From Nymphaea colorata (lineage: Eukaryota; Streptophyta; Magnoliopsida; Nymphaeales; Nymphaeaceae): a DNA stretch of 64,000 bases. This document shows, one piece after another, positions 39,901 to 50,900 of the stretch. Position numbers and translations under genes: made by a program. Below the pieces are notes generated by a model. The model made no database searches, had not been told where the DNA came from, and was given only the letters and a program-made list of their open reading frames with translations. Position 1 is the first letter of the stretch. Each line of letters starts with the position of its first letter. The DNA is taken from contig NC_045145.1 of the NCBI RefSeq assembly GCF_008831285.2, forward strand, positions 9,610,802 to 9,674,801, read 5' to 3'.

Positions 39901-41883
39901 AATAGGGGCTGGCCCCCATACTTCAAAAAAAAATAGTTTCAAAAGGTTTGGAAGCCTTTTGACTTATATTATGGAAAGGTAAAACATGACTCTTACAAAG
40001 TCCACAACTTGAACATTTTTTGACACTTGAAGTAAGAGGTAAACTTGATCTTGGAATGAGACTATCTGTGACAAGTTTTTCAATGAAATGTCGACCACAG
40101 TGTCCTAGTCGACTATGCCACAAATCAGACTCCAAAAATTGGTTAGGGCCCCTTACTTTTGATTGGAAATGGCAAGAACTTGGCACTGATGACGCATTAT
40201 GAGAAAGAGAAAATGTCTTCAATCCTATATCAAAAGTGGATGAATCATTGGGTAGACATTCCTTGAGGACGTACATATTCCCTTGACGCTCCCCTCTAGC
40301 GAACATTTTCTTCGTTTGGAGGTCCTTGACATAGACAAAAGAAGGTGTGAATTCAACAGAAGAGCTTGTATCATCAATGAGTTTAGAAATGGATATGATG
40401 TTCTTTTTGATATTGGGAGCAAGAACAACATTAGACAGTGATAGAGACGAGGATGACAATGGAATATGTGCATTTCCAATATGTGTAATGGGATGAGATT
40501 TTCCATCACCTGTTATAATGCAACTTCTACCGTAATGAGGGGATAAGTTAGTCAATTTACCTGCATTTCATGTCTCATGGGTAGCTGCACCTGAATCCAA
40601 GAATCATTCTCCCTGCTCATTTTGCTTTATAGTCATCTTTGAGAATGCGGTCATCAATAGTTGTTGCATATCTTCAGCGGTGGATTTAGAACTTTGTCCT
40701 CCTTGTTTATAATCATGTCTTACCCCTTTGTTTTTATTTTGAGGATTAAACCAACATTGTGCCTTCATGCGTCCTTTCTTGTTGCACTGAAAACAAATTG
40801 GTACTTTTCTTGAAGTATCCAAAGGAGACATACCTTGGTTATGTGGTGTTGGTAGAATGCCACGACCACCATGGTTGGAGTTCCCATGACTCTTACCAAG
40901 CTTTACATTCATAGCCAACACATTTTGGGAGTTCCCTTGATCAGTCCTTTCAATGACTCTTTCATATTCATTTCATGTTGGAGAAGTTTACCTTGTAATT
41001 CGTTGAAGGAAGGCAAAACAGGAAGGACCTCAAGAGCTGTAATAAAAGCATGATAATCATGCCCAAGTCCATTCAAGGTTTGCTGCACCTTTTCCTTATC
41101 AGAAATGTTATTCTCTGAGGTAGCAAGTTGGTCTACGACGGCCTTAATATGCCCCAAATAATCCATGATAGACGTTGAACCTTTGCTCAAATTCTGAAAT
41201 TCTTTCTTTAAGTACATAATTCAAGCTTCTGATATTTGGGAAAAGGTATCAGCAAGGGTTTCCCATAATTCTTCTGCAGTACAATCATCAGAAACTGAAA
41301 GTAACACTTGTTGAGATAAAGTGGACAAAATATACGCAACCAGACTTTGATCATGTCTCATCCACATAGCATGTTCAGGATTGCTGTCTTCATGAACAAT
41401 AATAACTTCTCCTCCCTCATTTTTTATTTCCTGTAAAACGGATATTGGTGGAGCCTTTGTTGAACCATCGAGATGTCCAAAGAGGCCTTGACTTCTTATG
41501 AAAGGCATGATTTGCCTTTTCCAGATCAGATAATTCTCATGGTTGAGTTTTTCGGTAATAAGGTGATGAAGAAAACTTGAGAACATGCCAGAATGCGAAA
41601 GGTTTTCCATGACAGCAGAAAGGAATGGTATATAGGTAGAAGATGAGAGGGAAAGAAGACACGATATAACAAGATGTGTCCTTGGATAAGCAAGAAGAAA
41701 AAGGAACAAGAATTGCGCAAGAGAAAAGTAAATTCAGGATAGAGACAAGATGAGAAAAGAGTTCTAACCAGATCAGACTTGTTTGGGCATTTCGTTTGGT
41801 AGAGATAACGTAACCTGGCGCTCTGATACCATGATAGAAATCTAGCACCAATATCTGTAACCAGAAAACAGTACTCACGCAGG

Positions 41884-41927
<44 letters not shown>

Positions 41928-44900
41928 ACAAGAAGAAACTGAGGAGAAGAAGCCGTAGCCAAAATGGTTTGCACGGCCTCTATTTATAATCTCATTTCCA
42001 GAATTCTAAGAGTCTCCAATCGTAGAATCCTAGGAGATTTCACAAGCTCCAAGGACATTAATTACATCATAGAAACCTAAGAGACTTCACATATTACAAG
42101 GATATTAACTACAACATAGAATCTTAGGAGACTTCACATATAACAAGGATATTAACTACAACATAGAATCCTAGGAGACTCTTCACATGTTACAAGGACA
42201 TTAAATATCTTAACACATTCTACAAGGAGGTGGAATCCGAAGAGACTCCTCTTCAACGTGCTGGTGAAGGATTTATATTTTAACAACCAGTTCTTGTTTC
42301 ATGCAGAAACTGGGATACTTAACTGTCAGAATACTATGGTCAAACGTGGTAGTTACAGCCCTCTCAGCTACCTTGTTCCTTCTTGAATCATTACTGTCCT
42401 GTAAGTTTTCACCCAATTACACACCCTTACAGAGAGATTTATGAGAAAAAAAATACTCACGGTTGATGTTATCATCACACTAGTTACTAGGGTTTTCATT
42501 TCAACCCTTATCTACATGTGCAGTTATTGGGGTGGATCTGGAAAATATTAGACCCGACCCGACCCAACCTTACTTACAGCTACCATTGCCCCTCCCCTGG
42601 ATAAACACCTTTTCCTCAAGGTGTGAAAGAGGGAAATACTGTAGCAGCTGAGAAGAGTCTTCTTATGTGGGGTCAATAGGGTCTTCGGGTGGCCATTCAA
42701 CCAACAATTGTGTAGGAGAATGTTTGGCTCCCATCACTGATCACCTCCTAAGCACCTGAAATGGAATCAACCCATGTTGTGTACTGCTGAGTAGAGATAA
42801 TACAGCAGTGGATAAAGCTTAATGTTTATAGTGGGGTTTCAAATAAGAAACATGAAAACCGGGTGAATGCTGTAATCATCAGGGAGCTGAAGTGCCATAC
42901 TTGTATGCGATATTTCCAATGCATGCCAATATTGGAGAAGGGCCAGCATACCTTGCTGACAGCTTATGACACCTGTGATCGAAGTCACACGGGTGCGGGT
43001 GTGATACGGGTGCGGATACGGGTACGGACACGGCAAGTTGTTTAAGTAAACTCAAGCACCAGCTTGATACTCCCTGTCTCTTAGGCGTTTATTGTGCTGC
43101 CCGATCAGGAAACTTTGGGCAGCAGCTAGGCAAGCCTTGATTATTCCTAACGTTGTGTCCTTGCTGACTACTTCATTCGGCTGGTTTGAATGTGGACTGA
43201 ACAAATATACAATTCTGACAGTCCATAGATCTGAACTGAAAAGAGCTCCAGCCTCTTTCTAATGTCTTGCACAACAGGAGAGACATGATGCACTTCCTTT
43301 AATCTGGCCAATATATTTGCTATGGCTATAATCAAAGTATAAAACTGAAATGCATCCTCCACTTGTCTTCCCCCTCAAATCTATGGAATAAACCATCAGC
43401 CACTATATTTTCCTTCCCTCTCAAATATTTAATTTTGTTGTACAGGACTGAGGTCCTTCTGTTACATGCAATATCTTAAGCTGTTATGATCAGTTTGCGC
43501 TCAAAATTTCTTTCCTATTAAGTAATGGTGCCACTTTTGAATTGCCATAACCATGGCCATAAGTTCACATTTATAGCCAGATTTCTCCTTCAATCCTTCC
43601 CCCTTGGCATGACTAAAAAATTCAGTCGGATTTTTGCCTTGGCTTAGGACAGCCCCCATGCCCGCTTCCGAAGCATCTATCTGCACTAAGCAGGGTTGGT
43701 TAAGATCAACTAATGAAGGACTGGGGCACTGGCTGCTTTAAGTTGGGCAAAGACCTTCACACATTCATCAGTCCACCTAAACTGATTTTTCTTCAACATA
43801 CGAGTCAATGGCACTGCAATCAACCCAAAATGCTTAACAAATTGGTAGAAATACCCTACTACCCCCAACAGATGCTCTTAACCCTCGAAGTCTCTTGGGC
43901 ATTTCCCACTCATCGATGGCTGCTATCTTATTCATCTCCATTGAACCCCTTCTGTAGCTATTATGTGCCCTAGGTATGTTACGTGGTGGCTGCCAATTAT
44001 GCGCTTTTAAGCCTTAGCATGCACTTTGTTGGAGCGCAATGGTCTCCTCAAGTGTTCACGATGCTTTGCCTCATCTTGACTGTAAATTAAAATATCATTG
44101 AACAAGACTCAAACAAACCTGTACATGTATAGATGAAAAATATCATTTATCGACACTTGGAACATGGTTGGGGCATTCGTCAACTCAAAGGGCATAACCT
44201 GAACTTCACAATGGCCTTCATGAGTTTGAAATGTTGTTTTACGTGTATCCTATGGGGCCATCCTGATCTGACAGTACCCTATTTTCAAGTCTAATTCAGA
44301 AAATACTACTGCCGTATGCAGTTCATCGGTCAGCCCTTCAATGACAGGAATGGAATTTCTATCGTTAACTATAACAGCATTGACAGATCACTAGTCCAAC
44401 CATGCCTCGTGTTTCTTTTTTACCAATAACACAGGTTAGGAATAAGGGCTTCCACTCAGTTGTATGACTCCTTGTAACATGTCCATAATTAGCTTTCCAA
44501 TTTCCTGCTCTTGAGTATAGCTGTACCGATAAGGCTCCAATTTCACAGGCTTTGCTTCTAGTTCGTTGTCGAGCTGATGGTCAAGTTTGCTTATTAGAGG
44601 AAGTCCTTTTGGAGTCTCAAACACATCTGCAAACTCAGCAAGAATAGGATGCAGGCTGTTCACCATACTACTGCTGATTTGGTTTTTATTCAGCAGTCCC
44701 CTGCATCAACAGTCATAAGTAATAAATGCAGGCTTTCAGAAAAGACCTTAAAGCTTACCAGTTTGTCATTCCTCACCTGTGGAAACAGTTTCATGTTGCC
44801 TGTATACTTCCCCCTTTCTTGTTCTTAAATCTCATCTTCATCCTCAAAAAATCCCATTCTGTACTCCCTAGCTATTTTAACCACCGGATGCCCAAAAACT

Positions 44901-47900
44901 AAACCAGCCCCACCCATGGATAATGCACATAATCCAACCAGAAAGTGCTGACCCTGTATGTCCACTACTTCCGGATACTTGCATCTGCAAACCAGTGAGC
45001 TGTCATTGCCCACCACAACCCTGAACTCCTGTCGGTCCACCATTGTACAGCCGCAAGCCTTTGTCATCTTCTCACAAATGACATTGTGAGTGGACCCCAT
45101 GCCCGCTAATGTGTTAACTCTGCACCCTTTCACCTTACCCTTAACACTCATAAGTCATAACCTGGAGTACATTATCCCCAGCCAGGGCAGGTAAGGATAT
45201 TTCTAGTGCCATTTCCTTCCCATCCTCCTCGCTCACTCTGACATCATCTTCTTCCTCTTAGCTATCTTCTTCTTCCCCCACCTCATCGACCAAATACATG
45301 TGCAACTTCTTGCACATGTCCAAGCATCGATTTTTCATTGCACTGAAAACACATGCCCCCTCCTCTTTTCCTTAATCTGCTCTGGATTTAATTTTTTGAT
45401 CAAAACCTGCCTCCCATCTAACCCCTTCTGACGCATGACAGGGACCTGCACTCCATCCTTAGGAGGTCCAAGTGACTTCCATGGAGGGGCCTTGGCAGTG
45501 TGTCCCTCTTTACTGTGGAACCCCAACCATTTGCTCTTTCCTTCAACCACGCAGGGTAGTTCAGAACTTTCCAACAGGGTCTGCAGGCAGGCAGCCTCCA
45601 CCCTGATCCTTATCTCATCATGTATACCCACCTACAAATGCCCCATCCATGCACCATATTGCTCATTGACTTGAACTCCTAATATTTTGCCAATGTACCA
45701 CCAGAGCTATTGAAGTGTTGGAAGAAGATCTCAAACTTTACTTAGAAGTTCTGCTTTTATTTGAATTGTATCTTCAGGTAGAGTACATTTTCATTTCTGA
45801 AGTATAAATCAAGTGAGAGTTATTCAAATTATATGTTGATCTTGAATCACATTCCCAAAGTTCGCCAACTTGCCACTAATGTGAGCCAGTATTCATTATT
45901 TGGTCCTTGGTTTGCACACTGTTTTATTGCAAAAATATTTTAAGAATATTGTTGATAGATCGTATGTTTCGGGTCCAGATCCATACCCGACCCGCCTTGT
46001 AGCCCGTTTTGGGCACTACTCAAGTCATGTAACCCTAATCCTTATGAGTTAATGATAATCTAAGGAGAAAGAGAGTCTGGCTGCTAGTGGGCACCAACTC
46101 CTACTCATTCGTGGTTTTTTCTCCCTCGTGTTGAAGGTTTTCCACGTTACATCGTGATCGTTGTCTCTCTTCCTCTTCTTGTTCGTATTTCTACATGGTA
46201 TCAGAGCCGTGAAGTTTCGGCATTCACGTGTTGGAGGAGGCGCCCCGCCCTGTTTATCGTCCGACGGAGCCACTGCCGCCGCCGTCTGATGCCAAGAAGA
46301 CTGCCACCGCCGTCTGCCACCGTCCGCCCTCCCGTCGCCCGGTCGTCTGCCGCCGTCCGCCCTCCCATCGTCCGTCTGACCGCCGCCGTCCGCCCTTTCG
46401 CCGCTCGTCCTCCTGCACTCGGCGAGCGCCTCCAAGCGCCGCCCTCTGCTCTTGCGCCGCCAAGGGCCTTTCGCCGCCGGTTTCTGTTCCCGCTGCCGTC
46501 AAGCACCTCACGCTCCGCCCTTCTGCCGACACCGCCGTCTTCAGGGTTCCACGCTGCAGTCACTCCTTGCCCTTGTTGCTCTCGTCGTTGTGTGGGCCTG
46601 TCATTATGGCAGCCTCTCCTTCCTCGTCGATGGTCAGTCAAACTGAAATTGGAACTGTGAGACCCGAGAACGTTCCTGTGCAGGTTATCACTCTTCGCCT
46701 CACAAAGGAGAACTATTTCTCGTGGTCGTCGGCTATGACTATGGGGTTGTTGGCCGTGGTCGGATGGCCTATATCGACAGGAGCAACCCTGAACCAGCAA
46801 GAACAAGTGATGCGTGGCACACTTGGTTCCTTGAGGACAATCAAGTAAAAATGTGGATTGTCAACTCTGTCTCCGCTGAGATTCAGCCTCTTATCCTTCG
46901 GAAGAACACTGCACGGGACATGTGGGTGGTCCTTGAGCAAATGTATGGCCAAAAGAAGACGGTCATTCGCACTTATCAAGTAATGAAGACTGTTTATAAC
47001 CTTCGCCAAGGGAACTCTTCTATTGCAGAATAGTATGGGGCTTTGAAAGCCAAGTGGCAAGAACTTGACTATCACTCTGATATTCCGTGGCACTGTCCCC
47101 AAGATCAGGCACTTTACATTGCTCAGAAATGGGAAAACAGAGTGTTCCTCTTTTTAGCTGGCTTAAATGATGAGTTTGAAGGTGTTCGAAGCCAGATTCT
47201 GAATTCTGGAGAGGTGTCCAGTATTGAAGATATATACTCGGTTGTTGAAGCAGAAGAACAGAGAAGGCTGGTAACCAATGAAAGCAAGAGGGATCTTGAT
47301 CTCTCTCATGAGAGATCAGCCCTTGTGAGCCGTGGACTTGGAGGCTTGGCTAGACCCCCTCGCCGATGCACACACTGCAAGAAGACGGGTCACACCGTCG
47401 ATTACTGTTGGGATCTCTATCCAGACAAGAAAGGCAATAGAGGGAGGTCTTCTAGTGGGAAGACACGTGGGCCTGAGGCGCCCAAATCCAGTGGGGAAAA
47501 ACTTTCTATTTCGGCTGATCAGCTTCGTGAACTAAGGGCTTATTTGGGCAGGATCGATGTCAACAAGGTTGAGACCTCAGAGGAAACTACAGCTAATGCA
47601 GTTATTGACAATAAAGATAACTCTTCTGTGGGGGAATGGATTGTCGATAGTGGTGCTACTCATCACATAACAGGTAATCCGAAATTGTTTTATGAGTATA
47701 AGTTGTCATCGGGAAAGGAACGTGTTTCTCTGGCAGATGGTTCCTCTACCTGTGTGGCAGGGGAAGGCACTCTGTCAGAGTCCTTGTTGGACAAATTTCA
47801 AGTGCAGGGCGCCTTACATGTTCCCCAGTTTCCTTTAAATCTCTTGTCAGTCAGTAGACTTACTAAAGAATTGAATTGTGAACTTATTTTCTCTGCCGAT

Positions 47901-50900
47901 CGCTGTGTTTTGCAGGACTTGGTGACAAGGAAGAGGATTGGGATTGGTTTAGCTTTTGATTGATTATATCGTCTTCCCATACGTGTGGCTACTGCTCTGT
48001 TGACAGCGATCCGCAAGACAGATAAGAGGAGAAGATTGTCTTCAGTCCTTTATGTACTGGCATGAACGTTTTGGGCATTTACCTTTTGGGATTTTGAAAC
48101 ATTTGTTTCCAGACTTGTGTTCCTCCTTTGATTTGTCTTCCATTTCTTGTGATGTTTGTCAGTTTGCCAAACATGTGAGCGCTTCGTACCCTCTTTCTAC
48201 TAGTTGTGTTAATGAAGTTTTTCCCTGATTCACTCTGATGTATGGGGACCTTCGGGAATTCATACCCGTCAAGGTTTCCAGTATTTTATCACTTTCATTA
48301 ATTATTTCTCTCGTGCTACATTTGTGTACTTGTTAAAAGACCGCAGTGAGGTTCCTCGTATCATCGAGACATTCATTCTTCTTGTACATACCCAATATGG
48401 TGCGAATGTTAAAACTTTCTGGTCTGATAATGCCCGTGAATATATGTGTCAGCCTGTTGAGGAATTTCTTAGACAACGGGGGATTGTTCATGAGACATCT
48501 TGTAGTTACACCCCCCCTCAAAATGGGTAGCTGAAAGGAAAAATTGTCAACTTCTTAATATCACCAGGGCTCTTTTGTTTCAGAGAAATCTTCCTAAACA
48601 CTATTGGGGTGATGCAGTTCTTACTAGTGCCTATCTTATTAACCGCATGCCCAATCGTGTTTTGAATGGTAGGACTCCCCACTCGTTGCTTCCTGGCAGT
48701 CGTCCACCATTCCCTCTTCCTCCTCGTGTTTTTGGTTGTGTATGTTTTATCCATGATCACAGTCCAAATGTCAAGAAACTTGATCCTAGGTCTATCAAAG
48801 GTGTCTTTGTTGGATACTCTCCTACACAAAAAGGATACAAATGTATTGATCCTATTACTGGTCGAGTTTATGTTACGAGGGATGTTACCTTCTTGAAACA
48901 TGCCTCTTACTTTGGTGAGAATCCTCTTCAGGGGGAGCAGTGTGTGGGCAGGGAAGAGTATTCTCAGAGACAAGAACTTCAGTTTATAGATTTTTTGGAC
49001 TACAAGAAAGCAGAATCGCTTACTACTGTTGATGTGCCTGAGAAGGAGGAAAGGTGTGACACTAGCATTGAGAAGGAAGGCCCTCGGTTGTTTGGACAAT
49101 TCTACTCTAGACGAAGTACTCGGACAAAGATGATGACTTGTGATGCTAGATCTACTTCCAATCCCAATGCCACTTCTTCCCTGGATGAACCAAGTCCTAC
49201 CGTGGAGACCGTGGAGAGTCATGATGAGGTTGAAAAGAAGAATGAAGATCTTCCCATTGCCCTGAGAAAAGGTGTCAGGTCATGTACTCAACACCCCATT
49301 GGTAATTTTGTTTGAAAAGATTACAAATGTTTTGTTTCTACTCTTTCTTTGGCTGTGATCCCCAGGACTGTTGCTGAAACTCAAAGTGACTCCAAGTGGG
49401 CTGATGCAATGAAAGAAGAAATAGATGCCCTGAGAAGAAATATGACATGGGAAGTGGTGAAGATTCCTGAAGCCGCTCACTTAGTTGGATCCAAATGGGT
49501 GTATACCATCAAGTACAAACCAGATGGGAGTGTTGAAAGATATAAAGCTCGACTTGTGGCCAAGGGATTTAGCCAGAAATATGGAATTGATTAATTACAA
49601 ACCTTTGCTCCTGTTGCAAAAATGAAGACAGTGAGGGTGGTTATATCCCTAATTGTGATGAAGGAGTGGAAGATGTATCAACTGGATGTTAAGAATGCAT
49701 TCCTCAATGGTGACCTCGAAGAAGAAGTATATATGCATATGCCTCCAGGATATGAAGAACCAAGAAAATGTTGCAAGCTGAAAAAGGCCTTATATGGCCT
49801 TAAGCAATCGCCTAGAGCGTGGTTCGAACGATTGAGAAGAGTGGTGATACGTCATGGATACAAACAAGGAAATGGAGATCACACTCTGTTTGTGAAGAAG
49901 AAGGAGAGCAGGGTTACTCTCCTGCTGGTCTACGTAGATGACATGATTGTCACAGGAGATGATGAGGAGGAGATTATCAAGCTAAAAGGGTTACTGGCTA
50001 CAAAATTCGATCTCAAAGAACTTGGCAAGCTAAGGTATTTTCTTGGTATGGAGGTTGCTAGGTCTAGTACTGGTCTTGTACTAAACCAAAGGAAGTACAC
50101 ATTAGATCTGCTGGAAGAAACTGGTAAATTGGGATGTAGACCTACTCCTACTCCATTTGACACTGGGCACAAGTTGAGTCTTAGAGATGGAGAGCCTCTA
50201 TGTGATGAAGACAAGGGAAGATAACGTCTGGTTGGGAAGTTGATTTATCTTACCCTCACGAGACCTGATATCACCTTTGCGGTGAATGTTTTGAGCCAAT
50301 TCATGCATGCACCAACCGATGCACATCTGAAGGCTGTGGACGGAGTGTTATGCTACCTGAAGAAAAATCCTGGCAAGGGACTCCTGTATGTGAAACAAGA
50401 GACTATGGAAATCGAGGGCTATTCTGATGCAGATTGGGCAGGTTGTGGTGATACCAGACGATCTACTACAGGGTACTGTGTCTACTTGGGAGGAAACCTT
50501 GTTGTATGGAGGAGCAAGAGATAGAATGTTTGCTCTAGATCTAGTGTAGAGGCAGAATATAGGGCAGTTGCTATGGGAGTATCAAAATATGGTTGAAGAT
50601 ATTGCTGACTGACATTGTAATAGAGATTGAAGGGCCTATGAAGATGTACTGTGATAACAAGTCTGCTATCAACTTAGCCAACAATCATGTTCTTCACAAC
50701 AGAACAAAACATGTTGAAATTGATCGTCACTTCATTCGGGAAAGAATTGATGCAAAAAAGTTGATCTTACCTTTCATGAAGTCTGAAGACCAAACTGCTG
50801 ATGTTCTGACGAAAGCTCTTCCTTCAGCTTCATTTGAGAGGAATGTATCCAAGTTGGGCATGTTTGATATGTATGCCCAACTTGAAGGGGAGTGTTGATA

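Larger units (their letters stand above)
36882..42290 (-). mobile_element. Copia element C (TSD ACCAG)
   Basis: A full-length 5.4-kb Copia on the minus strand, with perfect ACCAG duplications at 36882-36886 and 42286-42290. The LTRs are 36887-37331 and 41832-42285, differing by roughly ten substitutions plus a GA-run length change. The primer site TGGTATCAGAGC and the purine tract CTTGAGGGAGGG are in the expected places. Its internal region is strongly similar to Copia A, but its LTRs are not, so these are related families with divergent LTRs. Confidence 0.95.
36340..42330 (-). mobile_element. Older Copia relic (E), split by Copia C
   Basis: On the minus strand 36450-36780 reads like a decayed Copia RNase H ([22 protein letters not shown]), and 36.78-36.88 kb like the RT end ([15 protein letters not shown]). 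Across the Copia C insertion the frame resumes at 42286-42315 as [11 protein letters not shown], giving VSQFLH...HMN, the usual Copia RT order. A purine tract (AAAGGAGGC) near 36.38 kb marks the start of its 3' LTR. It is heavily mutated, so far older than Copia C. Confidence 0.75.

Noticed and set aside
42960-43040. GGGTGCGGATACGGGTACGG cluster as a second copy of the 62-63.4 kb element
   Set aside because: Only one end-like motif cluster is present; no second end or interior was found nearby, so it is noted but not annotated.
46049-46806. Long minus-strand frames of 92-201 codons
   Set aside because: They are shadows of the GC-rich Copia D leader and gag; composition, not coding, keeps them open.
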